The notes: a model not told the origin generated them from the letters alone. 26,081 nt of DNA from an uncultured Ruminococcus sp. (GCA_900550695.1 URTF01000028.1:1-26081), one strand, 5' to 3'; counted from the first letter of the stretch, positions 14,859 through 23,406 are shown. A program made the numbers and translations.

Positions 14859-15983
14859 TCATAATCTCGACTTGAAATCTTCGTAGGAAAATGTCTTTAT
14901 GATCTGATTTTCACCGCTTTCCCGACGGTAAATTATCGTTGGGAGGGGAATTCCATTGAATGTATTGTTTTTGACCATTGAGTAGATAGCCATATCCTCG
15001 AAAACAAGTCTGTCGCCGACTTTGAGCGGAGCGTCAAAGCTGTAATCCCCGATAATATCTCCTGCAAGGCAGGTCGGACCGCCAAGACGATAGGTGTAAG
15101 CTTTTTCACCTGCTTTTCCCGAACCCTGAATGTTCGGACGATAGGGCATTTCAAGCACATCGGGCATATGACATTCCGCAGAGGTATCAAGAATTGCAAT
15201 ATTCATACCGTTTTGGAAAACATCGAGGACCTCCGTGACAAGAAAACCTGCGTTGAGTGCGATGGCTTCACCAGGTTCAAGGTAAATTTCAAGCGGATAA
15301 CGTGATTTTATATCCGAAATAAGGCCGCAAAGCACATCACGATCATAGTTATCACGGGTGATATGATGTCCGCCGCCAAAGTTGAGCCAAGTCAGCTGCG
15401 GAAAATACTTGCCGAACTTCTCCTCGAAAACCTTGTATGTACGGACAAGAACATCGGAGTTCTGCTCGCACATAGTATGGAAATGAAGTCCGTCAATACC
15501 CTCGGGCAGCTTTTCGGGCAGAGCGGAAACAACTGAACCGAGGCGTGAATTCGGTGCGCAGGGGTCATAAATTTCGGTTTCCTGCTCGGAATACTCAGGA
15601 TTCACACGAATAGCGCAATGAATTTTTCTGCCGCTTTCCTTGACGATAGGGTAGAACTTTTCAAACTGTGCAATGTTGTTGAAAACGATGTGATCGCAAA
15701 TCTTTACTATCTCACGGAAATCATTTTCACGGTAGGCAGGGTTGAAAACGTGTACTTCGCCGCCCATTTCCTCATAGCCGAGCCTTGCTTCGTAAAGTCC
15801 GCTCGCAGTTGTTCCGCAGAGATACCGTCGGATAAGCGGATAGGTGCAGTACATCGAAAACGCTTTCTGTGCAAGGATTATTTTGCAGCCGCAGCGGTCG
15901 GAAACGTTTTTGAGAATTTCAAGATTCCTGCGCAGCAGTGCTTCGTCAGTGATATAGCAGGGGGTAGGAACGCCGTTCGTCAT
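14859..15983 (-). CDS. nspC: Carboxynorspermidine decarboxylase
   Basis: A 374-aa PLP-dependent decarboxylase of the alanine-racemase-like (group IV) fold. It decarboxylates carboxynorspermidine or carboxyspermidine, the last step of the alternative polyamine route. Visible signatures are TPCYITDEALLRRNL at the N-terminus, the probable PLP Lys in ILAQKAFS (about 40), RVNPEYSE, LHFHTMCEQ, WLNFGGGHHIT, LEPGEAI, CHMPDVLEMPYRP and GPTCLAGDIIGDY. These separate it from diaminopimelate and ornithine decarboxylases. The length fits. The start overlaps the stop of the DUF896 gene by 4 bp (ATGA), so translation is coupled. The partner carboxy(nor)spermidine dehydrogenase is not in the window. Spermidine is the likely product in Clostridia, by inference. 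Confidence 0.95.
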   Translation of the reverse strand: MTNGVPTPCYITDEALLRRNLEILKNVSDRCGCKIILAQKAFSMYCTYPLIRRYLCGTTASGLYEARLGYEEMGGEVHVFNPAYRENDFREIVKICDHIVFNNIAQFEKFYPIVKESGRKIHCAIRVNPEYSEQETEIYDPCAPNSRLGSVVSALPEKLPEGIDGLHFHTMCEQNSDVLVRTYKVFEEKFGKYFPQLTWLNFGGGHHITRDNYDRDVLCGLISDIKSRYPLEIYLEPGEAIALNAGFLVTEVLDVFQNGMNIAILDTSAECHMPDVLEMPYRPNIQGSGKAGEKAYTYRLGGPTCLAGDIIGDYSFDAPLKVGDRLVFEDMAIYSMVKNNTFNGIPLPTIIYRRESGENQIIKTFSYEDFKSRL

Positions 15984-16228
15984 TCTTTCTTTTCTCCTTT
16001 GTTTTCTTGGCTTTCTTTTTTATTTTCCTCTTCGATGATCTTTTCTGCCTCCTCAACATTGTCAACTATTTCAATATTTTTCAGCTGCGATTCAAGGTTC
16101 GCCTTGAAATCTGCTCGGAATTCGTTTCGCAGAGCTGTCTGTTCGGCTTTTTCGGCATCGGTCAGTCCTTCGGAAGTTCTTGATTTGCGTGCGAGTTCGT
16201 TTATTCGGTCGATTTTATCCTGTGTCAT
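15980..16228 (-). CDS. DUF896 family small protein (YnzC-like)
   Basis: An 82-aa cytoplasmic protein of the DUF896/UPF0291 family. The family core is seen at residues 1-53: KIDRINELARKSRTSEGLT, then LTDAEKAEQTALRNEFRADF and the LESQLKNI helix. The Glu/Lys-rich tail (about 60-82) is variable. Members are small helical proteins common in Firmicutes with no settled function. The SD GAAGGG lies about 8 bp before the ATG, and an extended -10 promoter sits at 16262-16290. It is the first gene of a two-gene unit with nspC, with a 4-bp overlap. Confidence 0.93.
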   Translation of the reverse strand: MTQDKIDRINELARKSRTSEGLTDAEKAEQTALRNEFRADFKANLESQLKNIEIVDNVEEAEKIIEEENKKESQENKGEKKE

Positions 16229-16261
16229 AAAACAACCCTTCTTTCAAATTATTATGCTGAT

Positions 16262-16290
16262 ATTATAGCACAAAAAAAACGTGATTTCAA
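16262..16290 (-). promoter_or_regulatory. Extended -10 promoter of the DUF896-nspC unit
   Basis: On the minus strand TTGAAA (16290-16285), 17-bp spacer with a T-run, TGC and TATAAT (16267-16262). Confidence 0.83.
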
Positions 16291-16349
16291 CTTTTTTGCA
16301 AAACTTGGCGCAGCAAATTTCATCTGTAAGCTTTTTTGCTGAAAAATAC

Positions 16350-16378
16350 TGGACAAAAGGTATAGTATATGGTATAAT
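16350..16378 (+). promoter_or_regulatory. Extended -10 promoter of the GH13-DUF1653 gene
   Basis: TGGACA (16350-16355), 17-bp spacer ending TGG, then TATAAT (16373-16378), about 30 bp before the start codon. Confidence 0.75.
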
Positions 16379-16408
16379 ATAAACAGATTATGAAATGAGG
16401 TGTACATA

Positions 16409-18142
16409 ATGTCACATTGGATAGAAAAAAGCAATGTTTACCATATTTATCCGCTTGGATTCTGCGGCTGCGAAAAAACACGTGCCGAATCCGCCGAAAC
16501 TCCTGTACCGAGAATTCGCAAGGTCATCGACTGGATACCTCATCTTAAAGAGATGAACTTCAATGTCGTTTACTTCGGTCCTGTTTTTGAATCGGTAAAG
16601 CACGGTTATGACACGATCGATTATAAAGTCATCGACCGCAGGCTCGGAACAAACCGGGATTTCAAAGATGTTTGCGACGCTCTGCATAAAAACGGCATAA
16701 AAGTTGTACTTGACGGCGTTTTCAACCACGTCGGAAGAGATAACGTTCAGTTTATGGACGTTCGCCGGAACAAGGGCGGCTCACGCTACAAGGATTGGTT
16801 CTGCGGACTGAACTTCGGAGGAAATTCCGCTTACAATGACGGATTCTGGTACGAGGGCTGGAACAACTGCTATGACCTTGTAAAGCTCAATCTTCACAAC
16901 GGCGAAGTGGTCGACTATCTTCTTTCCGCTATCAAATTCTGGATAGAAGAATGGGACATTGACGGTATCCGCTTTGACGCTGCTGACTGCCTCACCGATG
17001 ATTTTATCAAGCGTGTACACAACTTCACAAGAAGTATGAAACCCGATTTCTGGCTTATGGGCGAAATTATCCACGGAAATTACGCTCACTGGGCGAACCC
17101 CGAAATGTTTGACTGCGTGACGAATTATCAGTGCTACAAGGGCATCTATTCATCGCATAATGACAGAAACTACTTTGAAATTGCCCATTCTATCGAGTAT
17201 CAGCTCGGTCAGTATGGTCAGATATATATGTATAACTTCCTTGACAACCACGATGTTCCCCGTATTGCATCGGTTCTCCGCAACCCCGATCATATCGAGT
17301 GCTGCTATACGATGATGTATATGATGTACGGCGTTCCGTCCGTTTATTACGGCAGCGAATTCGGCATCAAGGGCGTAAAGGGACAGGGTGAGGACGCCGA
17401 TCTGCCGCTTCGCCCGTGCATAGAGCTTGATATGCCCGAGCAGAACGAAAAGCTTCTGAAGCATATTTCCGCACTCGGCGCTATCCGTATGAGCATTCCG
17501 ACAATTCAGACGGGTTCATACGCAAAAATGGAACTCAAAAATCAGACATTCCTTTTCAAGCGTGAAAAAGACGGAGATATAGTTTACATCGCACTTAATA
17601 TCAGCGACGGCGACTATACTTTCCGATTCAATACCAAATATTCAAAGCTTGCAGACAGACTTTCGGGCAGACAGTTCACTGTTAACAACGGCAATGCCGA
17701 AGTTACCGTTCCGAAGAACTGCTCGATGATTCTCGTTGACAGCGAGCTTACTCCCGTAAAGGAAGAAGCGCCTGCCGAAGCTCCCAAGGAAGAGCCGAAG
17801 CCGACAGAAGCAGCTCCCGAGAAGCCTGCCGAGCCTGCTCCGACAGCTGAGGAAGTCAAGACTTCCTGCGTAACTCCTGCTGCCGACAAGGGCAACGGTG
17901 TGAAGTCGCTCGGTGTTCCCGACGGAAGAACACCCGTTATCGGCGGACACTACAAGCATTTCAAGGGCGGCAACTACGTTCTTCTCAATATTGCAAAGGA
18001 TCACGAGGTATGCACTCCAATAGCAGTTTATATGTCGCTTGACGGCAAGCCCGATGTATGGGCAAGACCGCTCGATATGTTCCTTGAAGATGTTGACGAT
18101 CACGGTGTTCGCAAGCCAAGATTTGAATTTATTGCTGACTGA
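16409..18142 (+). CDS. GH13 alpha-amylase-family enzyme fused to a C-terminal DUF1653 domain
   Basis: A 577-aa protein with no signal peptide, so it should act on imported maltodextrins in the cytoplasm. The N-terminal (beta/alpha)8 domain has the four GH13 regions: DGVFNH, GIRFDAAD (nucleophile Asp about 190), LMGEII (acid/base Glu about 219) and FLDNHD (stabilising Asp about 282). A C-terminal beta domain (about 375-447) follows, then a Pro/Ala/Glu/Lys linker (about 450-485). A final domain (about 512-575) has GGHYKHFKGG, VYMSLDG, WARPLDMF and RFEFI, the pattern of DUF1653, usually a stand-alone small protein. The start is ATG 16409 with SD GAGGTG. The GTG at 16400 lies inside the SD. The exact specificity (alpha-amylase, neopullulanase or glucosidase) is unclear. 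Confidence 0.92.
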   Translation: MSHWIEKSNVYHIYPLGFCGCEKTRAESAETPVPRIRKVIDWIPHLKEMNFNVVYFGPVFESVKHGYDTIDYKVIDRRLGTNRDFKDVCDALHKNGIKVVLDGVFNHVGRDNVQFMDVRRNKGGSRYKDWFCGLNFGGNSAYNDGFWYEGWNNCYDLVKLNLHNGEVVDYLLSAIKFWIEEWDIDGIRFDAADCLTDDFIKRVHNFTRSMKPDFWLMGEIIHGNYAHWANPEMFDCVTNYQCYKGIYSSHNDRNYFEIAHSIEYQLGQYGQIYMYNFLDNHDVPRIASVLRNPDHIECCYTMMYMMYGVPSVYYGSEFGIKGVKGQGEDADLPLRPCIELDMPEQNEKLLKHISALGAIRMSIPTIQTGSYAKMELKNQTFLFKREKDGDIVYIALNISDGDYTFRFNTKYSKLADRLSGRQFTVNNGNAEVTVPKNCSMILVDSELTPVKEEAPAEAPKEEPKPTEAAPEKPAEPAPTAEEVKTSCVTPAADKGNGVKSLGVPDGRTPVIGGHYKHFKGGNYVLLNIAKDHEVCTPIAVYMSLDGKPDVWARPLDMFLEDVDDHGVRKPRFEFIAD

Positions 18143-18148
18143 TATGTA

Positions 18149-18170
18149 ATACGGGGAATTTTCCCCGTAT
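18149..18170. terminator. Short perfect palindrome between convergent genes (weak terminator)
   Basis: ATACGGGGAA and TTCCCCGTAT flank TT. It lies 6 bp after the GH13 stop and 18 bp from the convergent DUF1540 stop. No long T-run follows on either strand, so its terminator role is tentative. Confidence 0.5.
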
Positions 18171-18187
18171 CAGCTGTTTCTGATATA

Positions 18188-18355
18188 TCAGTTACAGCAC
18201 TTCTTGACGAAGGATTCGCAGTCCACGCACTCGGGAACCTTGGGGTCGGGTTCGTGTGTTCCGACTTTGATGGATTCGAGTGTGCAGTAATTTTCGTTGC
18301 ACATATTGAATTTGCAGGAAGATACGTCGCAGTGGATACTTGGATTCTTAGGCAT
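18188..18355 (-). CDS. DUF1540 Cys-rich small protein
   Basis: A 55-aa protein with eight cysteines (9, 14, 19, 24, 43, 46, 53, 54). The pattern I.CDVSSCKFN...C....I.VG...P....C..CESF matches DUF1540, a small family common in spore-forming and other Firmicutes that probably binds metal (inferred from the Cys spacing). Its biochemical role is not established. The start at 18355 has a strong AAAGGAGAT SD with normal spacing. The longer frame to 18739 runs into the cca gene on the other strand and is rejected. It is convergent with the GH13 gene and divergent from cca, with about 100 bp between. Confidence 0.9.
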   Translation of the reverse strand: MPKNPSIHCDVSSCKFNMCNENYCTLESIKVGTHEPDPKVPECVDCESFVKKCCN

Positions 18356-18454
18356 GATAAAAGATCTCCTTTTGTTTGATTTGCCTTTTCGGCACGGCAT
18401 TATTATTTGTTGCAATTGCTTAAAAAATTCGTTGGAAAAAACTTGGAGAAATAA

Positions 18455-19780
18455 ATGGATATCTATATTCCTGAAAATGTAAAAAAAATACTGGATAAGC
18501 TTGAAAAAAGCGGATATGAAGCATATATCGTCGGCGGCTGCGTTAGGGATTCCATTCTCGGAAAAGATCCCCGTGATTATGATGTTACGACCTCCGCTTT
18601 TCCGGAGGAAGTCAAGACCTGTCTTGAGGGGTTCAATATCATCGAAACGGGATTGAAACACGGAACGGTGACTGTCGTTTCGGGCGATGATTATGTTGAA
18701 GTAACGACTTTCCGTGTTGACGGAGAGTACCTTGACCACCGCAGACCCGAGTCGGTCAGATATGCGAATAATCTTGCGGACGATCTTTCAAGACGTGATT
18801 TTACGATAAATGCAATGGCTTACAATGCGAAGATAGGCATTGTCGATAATTACGGCGGTCAGAAAGACCTGTTCAGACAGATAATACGAAGCGTCGGAAA
18901 TCCCTGCATACGGTTTGATGAGGACGCACTGCGTATTATCCGTGCGATGCGTTTTGCATCTGAGCTTGGATTTGAGATAGATCAGCCGACTGCGAATGCG
19001 ATACACGAAATGAAGAGCCTTCTGCTGAATGTTTCTTCCGAGAGGCTGGCTAAAGAGTTTGAACTGCTCATTATGGGAAGTGCTCCTGCGAATATTCTTG
19101 TTTCGTTCGCTGATGTATTCGGAACGCTTTTCCCCGAGATATTGCCATGCGTAGGCTTCGACCAGCACAGCAGATACCATATTTATGACGTTTGGAAGCA
19201 TACGGCGGTTGCGGTTGAGAATTCAATTCCCGACCGTGAAGTAAGGCTTGCGCTGTTCTTCCACGATATCGCAAAGCCGAAGTGCTGCGTTTTCGATGAA
19301 GAGGGCAGCGGACATTTCCCGGGACATGAAGTTGAGAGCGCTGAAATGGCTGAAAAGATAATGCGCAGAATGAACTTCTCGTCCGATACGATAAAATGCG
19401 TAACGCAGCTGATAAGATTCCATTATGTTACGCCGATAGACGATGAAAAGGTCGTAAAAAAGCTTCTTGCAACGATAGGTTCGCAGTATTTCTTCAAGCT
19501 GACCGAGCTGATGAAGTCGGACAGCCGTGCAAAGCAGAGTATATGCTTTGAGCGTGTCCAGATACTTGAAGCAATGGAAGCCAAAGCGGAGCGTATCCTT
19601 GAAAACAAGGAGTGCATAAGCGTTTCACAGCTTGACATAAAGGGAACGGACATTGCCGCTCTCGGCGCACAGGGAAGCAGGATAGGCGAAGTCCTTGATG
19701 AGCTTCTTTCGATGCATATTGACGGAAAAGTCCGCAATGAGAAAAACGAGCTTATTGCGGCGGCTGAAAAACTGATATGA
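18455..19780 (+). CDS. cca: CCA tRNA nucleotidyltransferase (CCA-adding enzyme)
   Basis: A 441-aa class II CCA-adding enzyme or poly(A)-polymerase-type nucleotidyltransferase that adds or repairs the 3' CCA of tRNAs. The head domain has YIVGGCVRDSILG and the metal-binding DxD in PRDYDVTTSA (Asp 41 and 43). These are followed by VEVTTFRVDGEYLDHRRP, the flexible-loop region, and DLSRRDFTINAMAYN. The neck has FDEDALRIIRAMRFASELGF, and an HD-like domain has LFFHDIAKPKC. The HD domain in the C-terminal half is common in Clostridia and Bacilli versions. The SD TTGGAGA lies 7 bp before the ATG. The gene stands alone, with a strong terminator after it. No tRNA genes are nearby. Confidence 0.96.
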   Translation: MDIYIPENVKKILDKLEKSGYEAYIVGGCVRDSILGKDPRDYDVTTSAFPEEVKTCLEGFNIIETGLKHGTVTVVSGDDYVEVTTFRVDGEYLDHRRPESVRYANNLADDLSRRDFTINAMAYNAKIGIVDNYGGQKDLFRQIIRSVGNPCIRFDEDALRIIRAMRFASELGFEIDQPTANAIHEMKSLLLNVSSERLAKEFELLIMGSAPANILVSFADVFGTLFPEILPCVGFDQHSRYHIYDVWKHTAVAVENSIPDREVRLALFFHDIAKPKCCVFDEEGSGHFPGHEVESAEMAEKIMRRMNFSSDTIKCVTQLIRFHYVTPIDDEKVVKKLLATIGSQYFFKLTELMKSDSRAKQSICFERVQILEAMEAKAERILENKECISVSQLDIKGTDIAALGAQGSRIGEVLDELLSMHIDGKVRNEKNELIAAAEKLI

Positions 19781-19786
19781 ATTCAA

Positions 19787-19826
19787 ACGAAACTGCTGCG
19801 GTTGATCTGCGGCAGTTTCGTTTTAT
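19787..19826 (+). terminator. Intrinsic terminator of cca
   Basis: A 10-bp perfect stem, ACGAAACTGC (19787-19796) with GCAGTTTCGT (19812-19821), extendable by three pairs including one G-U, is followed by TTTTATCTTAT. Confidence 0.85.
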
Positions 19827-19941
19827 CTTATACTTATACTAAACACCTTAAAATTTGGAAAAATCAAACCGATGATCTCGGCGCAGATCTTTCCTGTATT
19901 TATTGGTGTTTTTTATTATGTATAGATTTGCAATTATCGGC

Positions 19942-19947
19942 TATAAT
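19942..19947 (+). promoter_or_regulatory. Probable -10 of the eno promoter
   Basis: A perfect TATAAT lies 27 bp before the enolase start. The -35 at the right spacing (TGTATA, 19919-19924) is poor, so the promoter call is moderate. Confidence 0.45.
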
Positions 19948-19974
19948 ATTCAAAAAAAGAAAGGAATTTCCACT

Positions 19975-21252
19975 ATGAATATTATAACAAAGCCTATTAT
20001 TGAACAGGTCGTCGGAAGTGAGATCATCGATTCGAGAGGCAACCCGACCGTTCAGGTGCAGGTGGTGCTGTCGGATGGAACTGTCGGCGTTGGTGCAGCT
20101 CCGAGCGGTGCAAGCACGGGTGCGTTTGAAGCTCATGAGCTTCGTGACGGCGATAAAAAACGTTTCGGCGGAAAGGGAACTCTGAACGCAGTTTCAAACG
20201 TAAACAATATGATAGATACTGCGCTCAAAGGTCTTGATGCATCGAATATTTTTCACGTTGACAGCATGATGATAAAGGCTGACGGTACGGAAAATAAGAG
20301 CAAACTCGGTGCAAATGCTATACTTGCGACGTCGCTTGCCTGTGCAGATGCTGCTGCTAATTTCTATCATATCCCGCTTTACCGTTTTCTCGGCGGTGTG
20401 AACGGGCGAAAGCTCCCTATGCCGATGATGAATATTCTCAACGGCGGCGCTCACGCTGCGAACAATCTTGACATTCAGGAATTTATGATAATCCCGAGGG
20501 GAGCACAGAGCTTTCATGAGGGTCTGCGGCAGTGCTGTGAGGTCTATCATTCACTTGCGGCTATTCTCAATCAGAAGGGCTTGTCAACGGGAGTCGGGGA
20601 CGAGGGCGGATTTGCTCCCGATCTTATGGGCGAGCGTGAGGCTGTCGAACTGATACTTGAGGCTGTAGAAAGGGCAGGTTATCGTCCCCGTGAGGATTTT
20701 GTGCTTGCGCTTGATGCGGCGGCGAGCGAATGGAAAGCTCCGAACGGTGGCAGGGGATATTTTATGCCGAAGAAAAAACGTTCATGCACTGCCGATGAAC
20801 TTATTGCGGAATGGAAAACGCTGTGCGATCTTTATCCGATAGCTTCGATCGAAGATCCGCTTGACGAGGACGACTGGGACGGCTGGAAAAAGCTTACCGA
20901 GGAGCTTGGAGGCAAGGTTCAGCTTGTCGGTGACGATCTCTTCGTTACGAACCCCAAGCGGCTTCGCAAGGGAATAGAACTTGGTGCGGCAAATGCTGTT
21001 CTTGTAAAGCTCAATCAGATAGGTACGCTTTCCGAAACGCTTACGGCTGTAGAGCTTGCGCAGAAACATTCCTATAAAGCGGTAATTTCACATCGAAGCG
21101 GCGAAACGGAGGATACTTTTATCGCCGATCTTGCTGTGGCGGTCAATGCAGGTCAGATAAAGACGGGTGCGCCCTGCAGAAGTGAGCGCACAGCGAAGTA
21201 CAATCGCCTGCTTATGATCGAGGACGAGCTTAAAGGGGGCAAAGCATTGTGA
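19975..21252 (+). CDS. eno: Enolase
   Basis: A 425-aa glycolytic enzyme converting 2-phosphoglycerate to phosphoenolpyruvate. The family signatures are intact: SEIIDSRGNPTVQV, GAAPSGASTGAFEAHELRDG, MMNILNGGAHAANNLDIQEFM, GDEGGFAPD, a metal-binding Asp in LALDAAASEW, SIEDPLDEDDWDGW, LVGDDLFVTN, LVKLNQIGTLSET and SHRSGETEDTFIADLAV. The ATG at 19975 follows AAAGGA and gives the normal N-terminus. An upstream in-frame ATG at 19903 would place the -10 box inside the gene. The stop overlaps the GTG start of spoVAE by 4 bp. The usual clostridial glycolytic cluster partners tpiA and gpmI are about 4 kb away on the other strand. Confidence 0.98.
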   Translation: MNIITKPIIEQVVGSEIIDSRGNPTVQVQVVLSDGTVGVGAAPSGASTGAFEAHELRDGDKKRFGGKGTLNAVSNVNNMIDTALKGLDASNIFHVDSMMIKADGTENKSKLGANAILATSLACADAAANFYHIPLYRFLGGVNGRKLPMPMMNILNGGAHAANNLDIQEFMIIPRGAQSFHEGLRQCCEVYHSLAAILNQKGLSTGVGDEGGFAPDLMGEREAVELILEAVERAGYRPREDFVLALDAAASEWKAPNGGRGYFMPKKKRSCTADELIAEWKTLCDLYPIASIEDPLDEDDWDGWKKLTEELGGKVQLVGDDLFVTNPKRLRKGIELGAANAVLVKLNQIGTLSETLTAVELAQKHSYKAVISHRSGETEDTFIADLAVAVNAGQIKTGAPCRSERTAKYNRLLMIEDELKGGKAL

Positions 21253-21608
21253 TAATGGAATATGTTTGGGCGTTCGTCATCGGCGGACTTTTCTGTGCGG
21301 TCGGCGAGGTGCTTATCGACTATACAAAGCTTACGCCTGCGAGAATTTTAACGGCTTATGTCGTCGCAGGGGTTATTCTCGGCGCACTCGGCTGGTATCA
21401 GCCGCTCGTTGATTTCGCAGGCGCAGGGGCGAGCGTTCCGCTGACAGGCTTCGGCAACGTTCTTGTTCAGGGTGTGCAAAAGGCTGTCGATGAAAAAGGC
21501 TTTCTCGGTGTTTTCACGGGTGGACTTACCGGAGCGGCAGGCGGCATAACTGCGGCTATGGTCTTTGCGCTTATCATGGCTTGTATTTTCAAGTCAAAAG
21601 AGAAGTAA
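21249..21608 (+). CDS. spoVAE: Stage V sporulation protein AE (SpoVAE-like)
   Basis: A 119-aa membrane protein with about three hydrophobic segments. AFVIGGLFCAVGEVLIDYTK, LTPARIL, VVAGVILGALGWYQPLV, FAGAGASVPLTGFGN and GVFTGGLTGAAGGI match SpoVAE (the SpoVAEb type), part of the channel that moves dipicolinic acid across the inner spore membrane. The GTG start at 21249 overlaps the enolase stop (GTGA) and has the SD AAAGGGGG at the best spacing (9 bp). The ATG at 21255 is the alternative. The usual partners spoVAC and spoVAD are not next to it. Co-transcription with a glycolytic gene is unexpected for a forespore gene, and no separate forespore (sigma-G) promoter was recognised inside eno. 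Confidence 0.88.
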   Translation: MIMEYVWAFVIGGLFCAVGEVLIDYTKLTPARILTAYVVAGVILGALGWYQPLVDFAGAGASVPLTGFGNVLVQGVQKAVDEKGFLGVFTGGLTGAAGGITAAMVFALIMACIFKSKEK

Positions 21609-21725
21609 TACTCTTCACTCTGTCGGATTTTTATCGTCGGCAGAGCGGTTACATACCACTTTTTTTACAGAACAGTTTGAAAAATGTTGAAAATATATAA
21701 AAAGTGCCGAATATTGAAAATATGC

Positions 21726-21754
21726 TTGCAATTTCAATAAAAAAAGGGTATAAT
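21726..21754 (+). promoter_or_regulatory. Sigma-A promoter of pyrG
   Basis: TTGCAA (21726-21731), 17-bp spacer, perfect TATAAT (21749-21754). Transcription should start near 21761. The leader is only about 35 nt, without a run of initial G or an attenuator hairpin. Confidence 0.8.
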
Positions 21755-21795
21755 AAAATAAACTATGTTTATTTGTAAGAAAGGATCGTTTGATT

Positions 21796-23406
21796 ATGCC
21801 GATTAAGTACATATTCGTTACGGGCGGCGTTGTTTCGGGACTCGGAAAGGGTATCACCGCTGCATCACTTGGCCGTCTGCTTAAAGAAAGAGGCTACCGT
21901 GTTACAATTCAGAAGTTTGACCCTTATATAAATCTCGACCCGGGTACAATGTCCCCATATCAGCATGGCGAAGTTTTCGTTACCGATGACGGTGCTGAGA
22001 CCGACCTTGACCTTGGACACTATGAGCGTTTCATCGATGAAAATCTCTCGGTGAACTCCAACGTTACAACAGGTAAGATATACTGGACTGTTCTCAACAA
22101 GGAGCGCAGGGGCGACTATCTCGGCGGAACTGTTCAGGTCATCCCGCACATCACAAATGAGATCAAGGAAAGAGTTTACCGTGTCGGCAAGGAAAAGGAT
22201 ACCGACATCGTTATCACCGAGATCGGCGGTACTGTCGGCGACATCGAATCCACACCGTTCCTCGAAGCTATCCGTCAGGTAGTTACCGAAGTCGGCAGAG
22301 AAAACGCAGTTTATATCCATGTTACACTCGTTCCGTATATCGCAGGCTCGGAGGAACTCAAATCCAAGCCTACACAGCATTCCACAAAGGAACTGCTTTC
22401 AATCGGAATCCAGCCGAACATCATCGTCTGCCGTTCCGAAAAGGAAATTCCCGAGGATATGCGCAAGAAGATAGCGCTTTTCTGTAACGTTCGTCCCGAG
22501 GACGTTATCCAGAACCTCACAGCTCCGTCACTCTATGAAGTTCCGCTCTGGCTCGAAAAAGAGGGACTCGCAGACAGTGTTTGCCACCACCTCGGACTTC
22601 CCGTTCAGAAGCCCGACCTTACCGAGTGGACAGAAATGGTTGACCGTGCAAAGAATGCAGATAAGACAGTAACTATCGGACTTGTCGGCAAGTATGTCGT
22701 TCTCCACGATGCTTATCTCTCCGTTGCCGAGGCTCTCCGTCACGGCGGTATCGTAAACGATGCAAACATCAATATCGAATGGATAAATTCCGAAGAAGTT
22801 ACAAGAGAAAATGCAGCTGAAATGCTCTCAAAATGCGACGGTATCATCGTCCCCGGCGGCTTCGGCGACCGTGGTATCGAGGGTATGATCGAATCTATCC
22901 GCTATGCCCGTGAAAATAAAGTTCCGCTGTTCGGTATCTGCCTCGGCATGCAGATGGCAGTTATCGAGTATGCAAGAAATGTCCTCGGACTTTCGGGCGC
23001 AAACTCCACAGAGTTCGGCGAAACACCTTACCCCGTTATCGATATAATGGAAGACCAGAAGGACGTTACCAACAAGGGCGGTACAATGCGTCTTGGACTT
23101 TATCCATGTAAGCTCACAGAGGGAACGACCTCCGCAAGAGTTTACGGCGAACCGCTTATCTATGAGCGTCACCGTCACAGATGGGAATTCAACAACGCAT
23201 TCCGTTCCAAGCTCACAGATGCAGGACTTGTTATCGCAGGTCAGTCACCCGATGAACGCCTTGTCGAGATCGTGGAAGTTAAGGATCACCCATGGTTTGT
23301 CGGCGTACAGTTCCACCCTGAGTTCAAGTCCCGTCCGAATAAGCCGCAGAAGCTTTTCGCAGACTTTATCCGTGCTTCAAAAGAGTATATGGAAAAGAAA
23401 CAGTAA
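21796..23406 (+). CDS. pyrG: CTP synthase
   Basis: A 536-aa enzyme that makes CTP from UTP, ATP and glutamine. The N-terminal synthetase half has KYIFVTGGVVSGLGKGI (P-loop), KFDPYINLDPGTMSPYQHGEV, DLDLGHYERF and EIGGTVGDIES. The C-terminal class I glutamine amidotransferase half has VPGGFGDRG, the nucleophile Cys in FGICLGMQ, and the His/Glu pair in QFHPEFKSRP. Both halves are complete. The start is ATG 21796 with AAAGGA 10 bp upstream. The TTG at 21790 is too close to the SD. The gene is preceded by its own promoter and followed directly by a repeat-derived terminator. No sign is seen of the G-run reiterative control known for Bacillus subtilis pyrG. Confidence 0.98.
   Translation: MPIKYIFVTGGVVSGLGKGITAASLGRLLKERGYRVTIQKFDPYINLDPGTMSPYQHGEVFVTDDGAETDLDLGHYERFIDENLSVNSNVTTGKIYWTVLNKERRGDYLGGTVQVIPHITNEIKERVYRVGKEKDTDIVITEIGGTVGDIESTPFLEAIRQVVTEVGRENAVYIHVTLVPYIAGSEELKSKPTQHSTKELLSIGIQPNIIVCRSEKEIPEDMRKKIALFCNVRPEDVIQNLTAPSLYEVPLWLEKEGLADSVCHHLGLPVQKPDLTEWTEMVDRAKNADKTVTIGLVGKYVVLHDAYLSVAEALRHGGIVNDANINIEWINSEEVTRENAAEMLSKCDGIIVPGGFGDRGIEGMIESIRYARENKVPLFGICLGMQMAVIEYARNVLGLSGANSTEFGETPYPVIDIMEDQKDVTNKGGTMRLGLYPCKLTEGTTSARVYGEPLIYERHRHRWEFNNAFRSKLTDAGLVIAGQSPDERLVEIVEVKDHPWFVGVQFHPEFKSRPNKPQKLFADFIRASKEYMEKKQ

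Noticed and set aside
18356..18739. N-terminal extension of the DUF1540 frame
   Set aside because: It overlaps the cca gene on the opposite strand. DUF1540 is complete from 18355 with a strong SD.
21615..21725. Possible regulatory leader (attenuator) before pyrG
   Set aside because: The imperfect CTCTGTCG/CGGCAGAG pairing lies upstream of the pyrG promoter, and no G-run start or attenuator follows it.
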